Shown here: positions 44,671-54,940 of the stretch, in pieces
Numbering within the stretch: the stretch's first letter is position 1
Layout: each line of letters opens with the position of its first letter
Assembly (NCBI RefSeq): GCF_017591435.1
Contig: NC_059304.1
Location: 27,909,111-27,973,110, forward strand
Direction: 5' to 3'
Origin: Portunus trituberculatus
Taxonomy: Eukaryota; Arthropoda; Malacostraca; Decapoda; Portunidae
Length of the DNA stretch: 64,000 nucleotides
Notes under the pieces: model-generated
The model's database searches: none
The model's input: only the letters and a program-made list of their open reading frames with translations
What the model was told of the DNA's origin: nothing
Translations under genes and position numbers: made by a program

Positions 44671-45645
44671 GCTCCAATTCCTAGCCTACTAGTGGATGCA
44701 GGTTTCTGGCTGCTCGACCTCTAGCGCCAATCTTCGATGCTCCGGTGTTGGTTTTGCACCCTCCGTCTTCCTGATTCTGTCCCTTGTGTGTCAACATTGC
44801 GGGACTCGCGTTCGCAAGCGTAGCTATATCACTCGACCTAGTCTCCCTAAACCTTTAGGCTTTCGAGTCGCCTCTCTCATGATGGATTTGTCTATCGCCC
44901 CCACTCCTGTCTTCTCTTTCCGACTTCCTCGAGTTGGTTATTGGCAGCTTCCCGATGTCTCGTTATGCCCTCCTGCCATGGATGGCAAGAAGGATCTCGC
45001 GTCAACTCTGTCCCACACACGGTTTTTAGAACACTATCCTACCCATTCTGAAGCCATCCCCGTCTTTACTGATGATTCCAAGTCCGATACAGGTGTTGGG
45101 TTTAGTGTGTTTTTTTCATCCTTCTACCGGCCTGGTAGCCTTCCTTCAGTGGCATCTGTCTTTACCGCAGAGCTGTCTGCCATAGTTCTACCTTTACAGA
45201 TAATTTTCACTCTCCCGGTTTCTTCTTTTACAATATTTAGTGACTCGCAGTGCTCTTACTGCTCTCTCCTTTATTATTTCCCTTAACCCATTGGTTTTAT
45301 CAGCTTTGGAGTGGCTATATCTACTTACGAAACGAGGATATCGTGTTGGGTTCTGCTGGGTCCCTGCACGTTGGTGTTCCCGGGAATGAACACGCAGACC
45401 GCCTTGCTAAAGAGGCAGCAAGTCGTGCTTCACCCCCTGCCCCTGTCCCGTTTAGAGATGTATTCCAGTACATTCGTCTGGGGATTATTGCAAGATGGCA
45501 GAGGAGGTGGCAAACAGGGGTTGCCACCTCGAAAATGGGAGAGATCACCACTTCCGTTCGCCATGACTGGACATACACTCATCCGCCACCGCCGTACACA
45601 GATTGTATTAGCGCGGCTACGAATCGGTCACACATGATTTATTGA
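44671..45645 (+). pseudogene. I-type LINE ORF2 continuation: thumb and RNase H
   Basis: The first bases read APIPSLLVDAGFWLLDL*RQ, continuing the polymerase left at 32878 after a gap of about 25-30 residues. RNase H follows: IPVFTDDSKSDTGVGFSVFF (45058; catalytic D), FTAELSAIVLPLQIIF (E), FTIFSDSQ (D) and VGVPGNEHADRLAKEAASRA (last acidic residue). It breaks off after LARLRIGHT at about 45640 where a minus-strand LINE is inserted. Several frameshifts. Confidence 0.87.
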
Positions 45646-45832
45646 TACACTTATTGTTGAATTAATAGATAATTACAACAAAGGAGGAGGATGGGCCTTG
45701 CCAACTCCCACCCCCCGGCAAAGACTTAAGGTTAAAGTATCACAAAAATAACTCTGGACAGTATACACAACAAGAATACAAGTATTTCAATAAATAAATA
45801 CACATATTGCACACCTTATTGCCTAAGACATC

Positions 45833-46015
45833 CTACAGTCTGGGAGCAAACTGAGGATATTCCCTGAGTATATCCCTGAGGGTGGCAGAGTCTAGGAGAT
45901 GGTCAATGAGGCTGTACACGTCATGCTGACCTTGTGGCCTAAATTTAGCAATGAGAGGACATTCCATGATATAGTGGCGCAGAGTGTGTGTCCCCTTGGT
46001 GTAGCACACATCACA
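45833..46015 (-). pseudogene. Antisense LINE C-terminal Cys/His domain
   Basis: After a one-base shift near 46012 the strand reads CDVCYTKGTHTLRHYIMECP, a C-x2-C...H...C motif typical of the end of RNase H LINEs, and stops at 45833 (REYPQFAPRL*). Confidence 0.83.
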
Positions 46016-46880
46016 CACCAGGAGAAGCACTGACTTTCCAAAAGTATTTGTAGCCTAATCTGAGCCTCATTGCCACCCTGTCATGTGATGCAGTGTGTCT
46101 CCCGTAGGTGTAAGCACAGCTCTGGGAGACACGTGCATAGTGAAGACTAGTGCTACGGCCCCTATGGCAACAAAGCTCCAACTGATCACTAATGCTACTT
46201 TGTACAAAGTCCTTAATGCTACTCTTAACATAACCCAGAGTGTACTCAGTGCCAGGGTCCACTGTGTCATCTTGTAGGGCACACTGAGCAAGGTGGTCTG
46301 CTTTTTCATTTAAAGGGATACCCACATGAGAGGGTATCCAGATGAAATGGACCGTGGCACCGGCACCTTCTAGGGTGTGGATGAGATCAAGACACTTATT
46401 AACTAGATCACAGTCCATGGGGGAGGTGGATTGAAGGGCGTACAATGCAGCCTGACTGTCAATAAAGAAATATACATTCTTATGGAGAGGTGCCACAATG
46501 TGGAGCGCCTCCAGTACAGCATACAGTTCTGCTCTAGTGGAAGACATGGGTGCAGGGAGCCGCCTGGAAACCTCAGTGTCAGTGTAGAGACTGGCAGAGA
46601 TGTAGTCACGGATGAACAGCCCACATCCAGACCTGCTGCCATTGACTGACCCATCACAATAAACATGAATAGCCTGAACGTGTGGGTACTTGGACAATTT
46701 AGTCATGAATTTTTCTTGCAGCACATGAAGGAGCCAGTCCCTCTTGGGCTGATGCAATGAGTGAATATCAACACTGACACGGTGAGGGTTCCAGGCGTTA
46801 ATACAAGCCTCAGCTACACACACCCCTGTCGCGGTAGAGATAGCGGTGTCTATCATCTCTCTAGGGTCCTCGGACCAGCG
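46011..46880 (-). pseudogene. Antisense LINE RNase H domain
   Basis: The frame opens upstream of the fragment edge (RWSEDPREMIDTAISTATGV) and runs to 46011. RNase H motifs: IHVYCDGSVNGSRSGCGLFI (D), SSTRAELYAVLEALHIV (E), VYFFIDSQAALYALQ (D) and WIPSHVGIPLNEKADHLAQC (D). It then shows LRLGYKYFWKVSASPG. The 281-codon frame is unbroken, unlike nearly all neighbours, but the fragment lacks the RT and so is non-autonomous. Confidence 0.87.
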
Positions 46881-46886
46881 TGCCTA

Positions 46887-47204
46887 GCCCCTGGCCATGA
46901 TGTTTTAAGGTACCTGGGAGAAGCTGGCCTCCTTCCCATTTTGTGAATTTTATTTTATTTTATTAAATGTTTTTTAATGTTTTATTCATTTTTATTGTAT
47001 TTTAGTATTTTTAGCTACTTTTAATTGTATTGTTTTTAATTGCTTTTAGTTAGTTTTGTTTATAAACTATTTTATCTTAATTATAATATTGTAGCGGCGC
47101 CAAATGACCTTAACTGTTGCAGCGCCTAACTAAAAATCCATCCATCCATCCCGGGTTGGCAAGAAGTTTACAACAGATATCAATCAATCAATCAATCACT
47201 TTTT
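46887..47204 (+). other. I-type LINE C-terminus and 3' UTR with ATCC/TCAA tail
   Basis: CLAPGHDVLRYLGEAGLLPI then L* at 46950, followed by an AT-rich UTR, a GTAGCGGCGCCAAATGACC block at about 47093 and the tail repeats ATCC (47139-47152) and TCAA (47184-47200). Confidence 0.78.
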
Positions 47205-47594
47205 CTAATTGGATACTGAGGCCTGCGTCCATATGTTCATAGATGGAAGACGTAAGTTATAACTCTAATACTTCAATCTTAAAAAAAATAAATAAATAAA
47301 AAAAAGTGTAAAATACAAGTCGCCTAATTGATCATTGTTATATGTTCTAGGGATAGTGTTTTCTACGAAGGAACAATAACCGTGCATTTTTTTTTTTTTT
47401 TTTTTTTTTGGGTGGGGGTGGAGGGAATACATATGGAACTAAAGGAATTTAGATTCGTTTTTATGTTTGTACTCAGTATTAGCCTTCATTAAAAATTTCT
47501 AAAAGAATTGGAATTATTTTTATATAATTCTACTCTAAAATGGATATACTATAAATTTTATACAACTCTAGCTGAATAAAGATATTTCTTGTGT

Positions 47595-47668
<74 letters not shown>

Positions 47669-48014
47669 TACAGTGGAGTGGGTCCATGCACCTGGACTCA
47701 GGTTTCCTTTAATATGACAAAAAAAAAAAAAAAAAATAACGTTACCTATCTAGGGTTAAGGAGGTAGGGGCGTCGATCGTCTTCACATTTTTTGTAACGT
47801 AATGCCGCCTCCCCTTTTCAGCTCACTTTTGTAGGAAGTAGCAGCGTAAACTAAAGGCCGCGGGTAATAGACGTGTAAGTGAGCCACGTAGGCAGGAACA
47901 CCTTGTGTTGCTGAACGGGTTGGCGGCTTTGCGCTCTTTAGAAGTGTTCTCAACACGCTGCAAGCTGATGCTATTTTGTATCGTACTTTTGTTTTGTAAA
48001 CAAGGTTGACCAAC
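47205..48014. other. Unique AT-rich sequence, possible promoter and 5' UTR
   Basis: Contains a T tract (47389-47409), (TA)n at 47598-47662 and an A tract (47719-47736). The last 230 bases before the ATG at 48015 are notably less AT-rich and may be the 5' UTR of the candidate gene. No TATA box or initiator could be fixed. Confidence 0.4.
47598..47662. repeat. (TA)n microsatellite
   Basis: About 32 TA units. Confidence 0.96.
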
Positions 48015-48103
48015 ATGTCTGGAGACCCGGGAGGTGACGTGGAAATTGAAATATCTGGGAATATTGCTGCTCCTGAGAATTTTACAAGTTCCTCCAAGGA
48101 AGG
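48015..48103 (+). CDS. Candidate first coding exon of an unrecognised gene
   Basis: ATG at 48015 in the context CCAACATGTC encodes MSGDPGGDVEIEISGNIAAP then ENFTSSSKE and ends AGG|GTGAGA, a good splice donor at 48104. The 5' region lacks repeats and is more GC-rich than its surroundings, as for a promoter-proximal exon. I do not recognise the protein; it is acidic and Ser-rich at the end. No following exon was established; a weak acceptor TTTCAG at 50201 in a compatible phase is followed by only 39 bases before a (CA)n. A chance ORF is possible. Confidence 0.45.
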
Positions 48104-48290
48104 GTGAGACCAAAATCTTGAAGTAGTTTGGTATAGTTGCTTAGTTTTATATTTCAAATCGGTTAAGAATTAATTTCCTGTGACAAATGTAATATTAATA
48201 GGGCACATTAAATATTATAAAATGTATATTCAGCTGTAACACGAGATTTAATTATTTATAAGAAGGGACAATAAGGAAATCGGTAAAAAG

Positions 48291-48728
48291 TTAGAACGAC
48301 ACAATTGCGGAATTTCAACACACCTACATTTTACTACTATTTTCTATGTGCACAAGTCTAGTATGACTCAGTGCATCCGCAAATCATTATTTTGATCACT
48401 CCCTGTGTAATTTTACCTTAACAATCTAATCCAACCTAACAACCTAACCTGTCATAAGCTAACTTATCATATCATAGTTCATAACATAATCTGACTTTTC
48501 CTAACAACTTGATATCCTAACATATCCTAACCTAACTTAACTTAACCAAACATATCCTATTCTATCCCCACCCAAATAACCCCACTTTCTCCCAGGTCCC
48601 TAAACTTGTTTGGGAGTTGGGTAAGGATAGTGGTCAAAATATCAGTTTGCAGATGTAATGAAGGTCATTGTGGAATTATGCAAAAGTAGATGTGGCGTTG
48701 AAATTCCACAATTGTGTCATTCTGGACT
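48291..48728. mobile_element. Foldback/MITE-like element with long inverted repeats
   Basis: Arms of about 100 bases, 48291-48402 and 48625-48728, are imperfect reverse complements (ACACAATTGCGGAATTTCAA against ACACAATTGTGGAATTTCAA, and on to TTTTGATCAC against TTTTGACCAC). The centre is rich in CCTAA-like words. No protein is encoded. The superfamily is not determined because the target duplication is unclear. Confidence 0.7.
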
Positions 48729-48779
48729 AATGCCAATAATTCTCATGTGTGACTTGAACCAACTTCCCTACCCTGCAGT

Positions 48780-49030
48780 GGGACCAACCAGAAGTAATGA
48801 TGTTAAGTGTGAGAAAATTCAGGTTTAGGAAAGAAATGGTTGATGAATGGAATGAACTCAGTAAGCATGTTGCTAGTGCTGAGTTAATAGGGAGCTTTAA
48901 AAGAAGATTAGACAAATTTATGGATGGGAGGGATAGATGGAATAAAGTAGCTTTTCTCGTACAAGGATTGCCACGTGTAGGCCTGACAGCCTCTTGTAGC
49001 ATATTTCATTTTCTTATGTTCTTAGTATCA
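48780..49030 (+). pseudogene. LINE 3' remnant (polymerase C-terminal domain)
   Basis: MLSVRKFRFRKEMVDEWNEL then SAELIGSFKRRLDKFMDGRD resembles the C-terminal VRKYSFPxRxVxxWNxLS...FKxRLD block of CR1-like LINEs but is not family A, B or C. A short 3' UTR with TTCATTTTCTTATGTTCTTA follows. Confidence 0.7.
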
Positions 49031-50239
49031 CTGCCCTTGACTCATCTGGTTGTCTATTATGACCTATAATATTGTTGAAAACAACTAACAATGTCCTCTA
49101 TGCAAACTGAACAAAATTATTTTGTGTAGGAAAGTTTCAACAGACTCAATGAAACTTTTTATAATGATGTAAATACTACCTAATACAAAAGAAATCTTAT
49201 AATTCAGATTAAGTTTATCTTTAATGCTAATAACAGCTTTTGTCGTATTTTGTTTAGTCATTTTGAAGGAGTTGCTATAATATTGGATAACCCAGTTTAT
49301 TAGATACATTGGAGTAGGATTCCTTCATTTTCATTTGGTATGAAGTATTATGCTGGGAAAATTTTTTTGGAAAAATGAAATTTATCTTAATCAGTCATAA
49401 TCCCTTTTTAAATGCTATATAATTCTAACTTGCCTGTAACTGACTCATGGTAGTCGTAGTATTTCAGTATAAGAAATTAGGGTATTATTGTTGGAGGACC
49501 ATAATACTTTACAGATATTAGATTTTTGTTTTTGATTACCTTTAAGGATATTGAGAGACTTTATTGAAGTTTTAATTAGAGATATACTGATACCAGAATT
49601 TTGACTGATACCAATACCACAGAATTGGGCTGGTACCATTACTAATACTGACACTGATAACAATGCATTCTATAAGATTGTTACCTACAGTTGCATGAGA
49701 TTTTTTTTTTTTTTTTTTAAGTTTGATATTATTTTTATCACAATTATTTGGTTAGGTTATAGGTTAGTGCTGATGTAAGATTAGATTAGGTTATATTTGG
49801 TTGGCTCAAGTAATGCTTGGATAAACTAAAAGTTGTGAAAAATAACAAGGATGGCCACTAACAAACATTTACTTTGCAATTAAAATAGCATACTGTTCAT
49901 ATAAGGAAATAGGTAATCTATTTTAATTTAGTTGTATCATATTCTCTAATACTAAAAACAGAAGTTTAGAACCTTATTTGTCCAGTGTAAGCAATGTATA
50001 AGGAAATTAAAAGTCATTCTGAATGTTATGGGTTTCGGTGTTTGAGACACAGGTGGAAACTTCGTATAATTTATAGATACTGCCAAACACTCCTATAATC
50101 GTCACCTGCACGTTGAATAGCTTGCTGTCCAATGTTCCTTTGAATTTTCTATGGATATTGCCTTCTGACAATCTGAGTTGCCAAATATGTATGTATTTCA
50201 GCAAGACACCAACAGTGCACAGAACATCTGGCCAGATGA
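49031..50239. other. Unique AT-rich sequence without recognised gene
   Basis: Includes a T tract (49701-49719) and TTAGG-like words around 49750-49795. A TTTCAG at 50196-50201 followed by a 39-base open stretch is a very weak exon candidate. Confidence 0.4.

Positions 50240-50335
<96 letters not shown>
50240..50335. repeat. (CA)n microsatellite
   Basis: About 48 CA units, directly followed by the 5'-truncated end of LINE A5. Confidence 0.97.
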
Positions 50336-50337
<2 letters not shown>

Positions 50338-50344
50338 GATAGAT

Positions 50345-51423
50345 AATATGATGGTCAAAAGAGTAAAGGAAAACACAAGATTCAGAGGAAACGATTAGCC
50401 GGCGAGATTGGACCTAGTTTTTACAAGGGATATACAAATGAACGATGATATAAGACATAAGTGCCCATTGGGAAAGAATGACCATGTAATATTAAAGAGG
50501 AAAAAGAAGATAGAGATGAATCATACAAAGGAGACTGATTAAATTACAGAAAGGCTGATATTGAGAACCTCAAGAGCTATTTTAAAAACGTAAACTGGGA
50601 GGAGATGGAAAATTCAGAGACGGTGTAAGATAAGTGTAACTTATTTTTGGAAATATACAAAACAGGAGTCAGGGAATGTCCCGAAATATAGACCTAAAGG
50701 AGAAGGAAAGAAAGATTGGTTTAATGCAAGGTGTGCTAGGGCAAAGGAGAAAAGAGATAGAGCATGGAAAAGGTGGAGAAGAAACAGAAGTCCAGAAAAT
50801 AAGGGAAACTTCAAAACAGCAAGAAATGAATATGCTAAGGTGAGAAAGGAAGAAGAAAGGAACTATGAAAAGGACATTGTCGAAAAATGTAAGGAACAAC
50901 CGAAATTGTTCTACAGATTCATAAATGGAAAAATAAGGCAAAAAGAAACAATAGAAAGGTTAAAAGGAGAGAATGGGATGGTGGAAGACCCAAAAAGTAT
51001 GGCAGAACTATTATATAGTAAATTTCAGGAGGTCTTTACTAAGGAATCCAAATTTGAAAGACCACAGGATAATAGAGAGACTGTCCATATGAAAGAGATT
51101 AAAGTAACCAAGCTTAAAATAAAAGAGTTGATGACGGAATTAGATGAGGAGAAGGCAATAGGACTGGAGGAAGTCTCTGGCAGAATATTAAAAGAATGTA
51201 GAGAAGAACTAGCAAGTCCTATATATAACATCATAAAATGCTCAATAGAAAATGGAACAGTACCAGTAGAATGGAAAAGAGCTGAGGTGGTTCCCATATA
51301 TAAGAGTGGAAGGAAGAAAGAACCTTTAAATTACAGACTGGTATCACTAACTAGTGTAATATGCAAGATGTGTGAAAGAGTAATAAAGAAACAATGGACT
51401 GAGTTTCTTGAAGACAACAAATT
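50345..51423 (+). pseudogene. LINE A5 endonuclease end and RT first part
   Basis: MVKRVKENTRFRGND, RLDLVF- and PLGKNDHVIL-like sequence (SDH changed to NDH), then RKDWFNARCARAKEKRDRAW and the long frame 50840-51427: KCKEQPKLFYRFINGKIRQK, VTKLKIKELMTELDEEKAI, VSGRILKECREELASPIYNI, VPIYKSGRKKEPLNYRLVSL and WTEFLEDNK, where the DIRS element begins. Confidence 0.88.
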
Positions 51424-51545
51424 GTAAGATTAAACGAGTACTTACCAAGTATGAAGTTTGATCGTAGTTTCACAAAGATTCAACAACGTCACAGTGGTGT
51501 ACAACGAGAGATGCCATGCTACCATTCCACCGTCAGTCACTATAG
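51424..51545. repeat. DIRS left terminal repeat
   Basis: The outer part (51424-51511, starting GTAAGATTAAACGAGTACTT) is complementary to 51636-51719. The inner part (about 51487-51541, GTCACAGTGGTGTACAACGA... CCGTCAGTC) is inverted relative to 56315-56366. Confidence 0.9.
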
Positions 51546-51635
51546 AGAGGAGGTTTGAGGAAGCAGTTACAAATTACCGCAAGGACCCTTCGCCCTAAAG
51601 TGAGGATTACAAAACAGACAGGGTAGGGAGGGAGG

Positions 51636-51769
51636 GCGTTGTACACCACTGTGACGTCGTTGAATGTTCGTGAAGTTACGATCAAACTTCATACTTGGTA
51701 AGTACTCGTTTAATCTTACAATTTCACGTCACGAATTTCAACTGACGTCACAGCGGTAGCCAACGAGAG
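51636..51769. repeat. DIRS internal complementary region
   Basis: 51636-51719 is the reverse complement of the left end (ends ACTCGTTTAATCTTAC). 51720-51769 (AATTTCACGTCACGAATTTC...) is the reverse complement of the right end. The abutment point 51719/51720 equals the two outermost bases of the element, as needed to template circle closure. Confidence 0.92.
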
Positions 51770-52115
51770 CTTTAGAGAGGTTCCTCAACCTACTAAAATA
51801 CAAAATCAAGGGAAAAAAACGAAAAGCAATACTCAGAATGTTGGTAAGGAAATTACCGAAATAGCAAACATAAGACCCATCACATGTATTTCAGGACAGT
51901 ATCACAAAAAATCCCAAGAACCTTCCACAGGATACAGAACAATTTTTGTCCCTAAGTTTATGCCACAACCAAGTACATATAGTGTATATATTTCTTGAAC
52001 ATTATGGGACACAATCCCCGGAAACTTACAGAAAAAAATTCTTTCCCCACTTCACAAACCTAAGAAGGGGGTCACAAACCCTTACAAAATTTAACATGAG
52101 AAAAGAACAAATGCA

Positions 52116-52830
52116 TTACGACAAAACTGCCCTAGCAAACTGGACCTGCTGGGCAAGAGGCTTCCAATAGTGTCGGGTAAAAGTAGACTCCCTTGCCCAT
52201 CCAATGGTGGAGACTACTGTAGCAAGAGGCAACATCTGGGCTGCCTTACTGGAAGAGGCTGACCTAGTAGAATGGGGAGAGAAGACAGTAATGTCAATGC
52301 CAGCAGTTCCTATCACGTCTCTCACCCAACGACACAATGTATCCTGGGAGGCCAACCGAACCATAGGTCGTGCAGTCAGGAAAAAAACCCGTAAGTGACC
52401 CACGGATGGAGCTAGTCCTATCTAGATAATGCTTGATGGTGTCAACAACACATAAGCGGCTGTCATGTGGGTAGGCATCAAAAAACAAGCCTGACATGTG
52501 GACCCCAGGACGAGAGGTTTTTAATAAGTCTCCACTCCCAAAACCAACCCAAGACTCTGTGACAGACATGTTTCTAAGATCTAGTAAATGCAAGGTCTGA
52601 CCGCGGTGGCCTGACAACAAAAACATAAGATTAACTAGTTTCCTTGGCAACTGAAGAAGAGACAAGTCCACAGTAAGGCCAAGACCACAGATATAATCCA
52701 ACACTACCTGAGGATCCCAAGTTGTATGGGAGCGTGGAAGAGAAGGTCTCTCTAAGAAAACTGCCTTCATAAACCCGAGACTAACGGATGTTGTCCTGCA
52801 GGATGACCATCAATAGTAGCAATAGCAGAG
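52116..52830 (-). pseudogene. DIRS tyrosine recombinase
   Basis: Frames 52770-52294 and 52403-52116 overlap, with a shift near 52310. Catalytic residues of the tyrosine recombinase family are visible: R in MFLLSGHRGQTLHLLDL, H-x-x-R in TVFSPHSTRSASSSKA, and the Tyr in ESTFTRHYWKPLAQQV. It would integrate the circular cDNA. RHRY are all present, so only the frameshift inactivates this domain. Confidence 0.9.
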
Positions 52831-53000
52831 ATGGCTGAACGGATTGTATTCATGGAGCTGTATCCCCAACCTGTGCTGCGTTGATATTGTACCAAAGGTG
52901 ATCCAACAAGATACTCACAGGTGGCTGAAACGGATCAGTTTCCCTTCGGAGGCAAAACAACAACCAGCTGCTGATATGCAGCCTATATTGTGCCCTAGTA

Positions 53001-53930
53001 TTAGTTCTCCAGGAACGAAGGAAAAACTGGGCAACCTCCTGCGAAAGGCCACATGAATGCTGTCCGGAGAGCACCATCGCTGTCAAAACCAACCTCCAAG
53101 CTCGAGGGTGTGTTAGAGTTGGTTGTTGAGGAAGAAACAGGACAGTGTGAAAGGAAAACTGGATCAGCTGCCAACAACTGAAGGGCCGTTGGAAACCACA
53201 CTTGTGTCGGCCAGAATGGAAGAATCATCAGAGCTGTCGCTTTGTCGTCCTGTAGTTTCCGGAGAACTCTGGAGACAATGCTGAAAGGTGGAAATGCATA
53301 TAAGCTCTTACCACCCCAATCCAAGGTGAAGGCATTAGTGCACATAGCAGATGGGTCTGGCTTCCAGGAGACATAGGCAGGCAATTGAGCATTTAAGCGA
53401 GTGGCAAAAAGATCGATAGCTGGAGTATAAAAAAGCTGACAAATTCTGTTAAAAATATCGGGTTGTAACATCCACTCACCATCCATCCTACTAACTCTGG
53501 ACTCCACATCAGCTGTCACATTGTACAAACCCTGTATATGCTGTGCTGACAGGGTAATATTCCTAGATGCAGCCCACTCATAAATCTGCACTGTAAGGGC
53601 ATGAAGATTAGGTCTTGTACTGCCACAACGATCTATACAAGCAACTGCAGTAGTGTTGTCAGAACGGAGTCGAATATGGGAGCCAGACCTATCCCTACAC
53701 AGGGACTGCAAGCCCAACAGAATGGCCTTCAACTCTAGGATGTTTATATGATCCAGCTCCTCCTGGGCCCAGTGACCTCCAGTTGTGACATGTCCCATTG
53801 AAGCGCCCCAACCAGTCAGACAGGCATCTGTAAACAACTCACAATCTGGGGAAGAAGAGAGAGAGACTTCTCCTGAAAGTCTATATTGGCCACCCACCAA
53901 GCGACCAAATGTTGGGCATGACAATCCAAA
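53001..53930 (-). CDS. DIRS RNase H domain and downstream region
   Basis: A 307-codon open frame. RNase H motifs: CELFTDACLTGWGASMGHVT (D), ILELKAILLGLQSL (E), SHIRLRSDNTTAVACIDRCG (D) and NVTADVESRVSRM (DxxSR, typical of DIRS RNase H). It continues into FNRICQLFYTPAIDLFATRL and FPPFSIVSRVLRKLQDDKAT, the linker toward the recombinase. The frame overlaps the RT frame by about 110 bases in another phase, so the RT-RH junction at about 53850-53920 is a frameshift. Confidence 0.87.
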   Translation of the reverse strand, partial: FGLSCPTFGRLVGGQYRLSGEVSLSSSPDCELFTDACLTGWGASMGHVTTGGHWAQEELDHINILELKAILLGLQSLCRDRSGSHIRLRSDNTTAVACIDRCGSTRPNLHALTVQIYEWAASRNITLSAQHIQGLYNVTADVESRVSRMDGEWMLQPDIFNRICQLFYTPAIDLFATRLNAQLPAYVSWKPDPSAMCTNAFTLDWGGKSLYAFPPFSIVSRVLRKLQDDKATALMILPFWPTQVWFPTALQLLAADPVFLSHCPVSSSTTNSNTPSSLEVGFDSDGALRTAFMWPFAGGCPVFPSFLEN

Positions 53931-54940
53931 GTAATAAACCTGTCAAAATCACCACAGGACCAGGCGAGACCCTGGTCTCGAATCAACTCCAGATACCTGT
54001 AACGGAGAGGAGCTAACTCTACTGCAGGTGCAGAGGCCACTGTCAAACCAATAAAAGATGATAAGTCCCATAAAGTGACATTACCCTTAAGTAGCAGCAA
54101 ACCTTGTTCCTTGATGCGCTCCTTCCTACGAGATGTTAAGGTGGTAGTCATGGCGACAGAGTCCAACACCACACCAAGGAACGTAACCTTCTTTGTAGGC
54201 TCCAGAACCGACTTCCACATTGACAGTGAGACCCAGGAATCAAAGAAATGCAAGGCATAGCTGACCTGAGCCTGTAAAATCTCTACTGATGAAGCAATGA
54301 AAAGACAGTCTTCTAAATAACATAACACGACCATCCCAAGGGATCGCAGGTGAGAAGAGACAGGTTTCATTAACTTTGTAAAATGCGAGGGCAGAAGATA
54401 ACCCCTGCGGAGGCAAGTAAATCTGTAATAACAGCCCTTCCACATAAACTGTAGCCATTTCTTGTCCTCAGGCCTAACATAAATGGAGTAATAAGCTTCC
54501 TTAAAATCCACTGTAACAAAGAAACAGTTAGGGTAAATTAAAGGTATGACATCCTTCAATGTATCCATCTTAAAATGTAAGTAAGGTACATGAAAATTAA
54601 GGTATTTTAAATTTAGAATGACTCATGCTGGGCCAACTGGCTTGATGATAAGGAAAACATTTGAAAAGAAACCATGAACATCAGGTAAACAAGGCTCCAC
54701 AATTGACTGGATAAGGAAGTGATGTAAAGCATTGTCCAAAGCCCAATCATCGGCTTGAGACAAGGTAAGAGGACGAGGAGGTACAGTCTGAATAGGCAAA
54801 GACACAAAATCAAGAAAATTCCCCCTCACCACATCATAAATCCAGGAATCTTGAGTCAGAGACCTCCACATGGACTCAGCAGAAATAATCTTACCTCTAA
54901 AATTATCAGGAGTATTAACTAATTGTGGAATTGAGGAATT
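53900..54940 (-). pseudogene. DIRS reverse transcriptase
   Basis: The upstream part 54943-54613 carries GNFLDFVSLPIQTVPPRPLT and FLIQSIVEPCLPD then VFLIIKPVGPA; frame 54568-53900 continues MDTLKDVIPLIYPNCFFVTV, DFKEAYYSIYVRPEDKKWLQ, FTCLRRGYLLPSHFTKLMKP and the active-site box VVLCYLEDCLFIASS. The usual YLDD is YLED, so the first catalytic Asp is lost. A shift near 54600 separates the two parts. Confidence 0.9.

Larger units (their letters stand above)
45646..46886 (-). mobile_element. 5'-truncated RNase H-bearing LINE inserted in antisense
   Basis: Minus-strand 3' fragment of another RNase H LINE: coding part 46886-45833, 3' UTR 45832-45646. Host LINE coding resumes on the plus strand at about 46887 (CLAPGHDVLRYLGEAG), which fixes the right edge. 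A target duplication was not resolved. Confidence 0.83.
28910..47204 (+). mobile_element. RNase H-bearing LINE (I-type), interrupted by three later elements
   Basis: Pieces 28910-32878, 44671-45645 and 46887-47204 join into one plus-strand non-LTR element: ORF1 with RRM-like and zinc-knuckle regions, ORF2 with endonuclease, RT and RNase H, a C-terminus CLAPGHDVLRYLGEAGLLPI, and a 3' UTR ending in ATCC and TCAA repeats. It is split by a gypsy-BEL block (32879-44670) and a minus-strand LINE (about 45646-46886), so it is the oldest resident here. RNase H after the RT points to the I group of LINEs; the exact clade was not determined. Confidence 0.85.

Noticed and set aside
48420..48560. Interstitial telomere repeat (CCTAA)n
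   Set aside because: The words are degenerate and not in tandem, and lie inside a foldback element.
50202..50240. Second exon of the 48015 gene (KTPTVHRTSGQMK)
   Set aside because: Phase is compatible and TTTCAG precedes it, but the pyrimidine tract is poor, there is no donor, and the sequence runs into (CA)n and a LINE after 39 bases.
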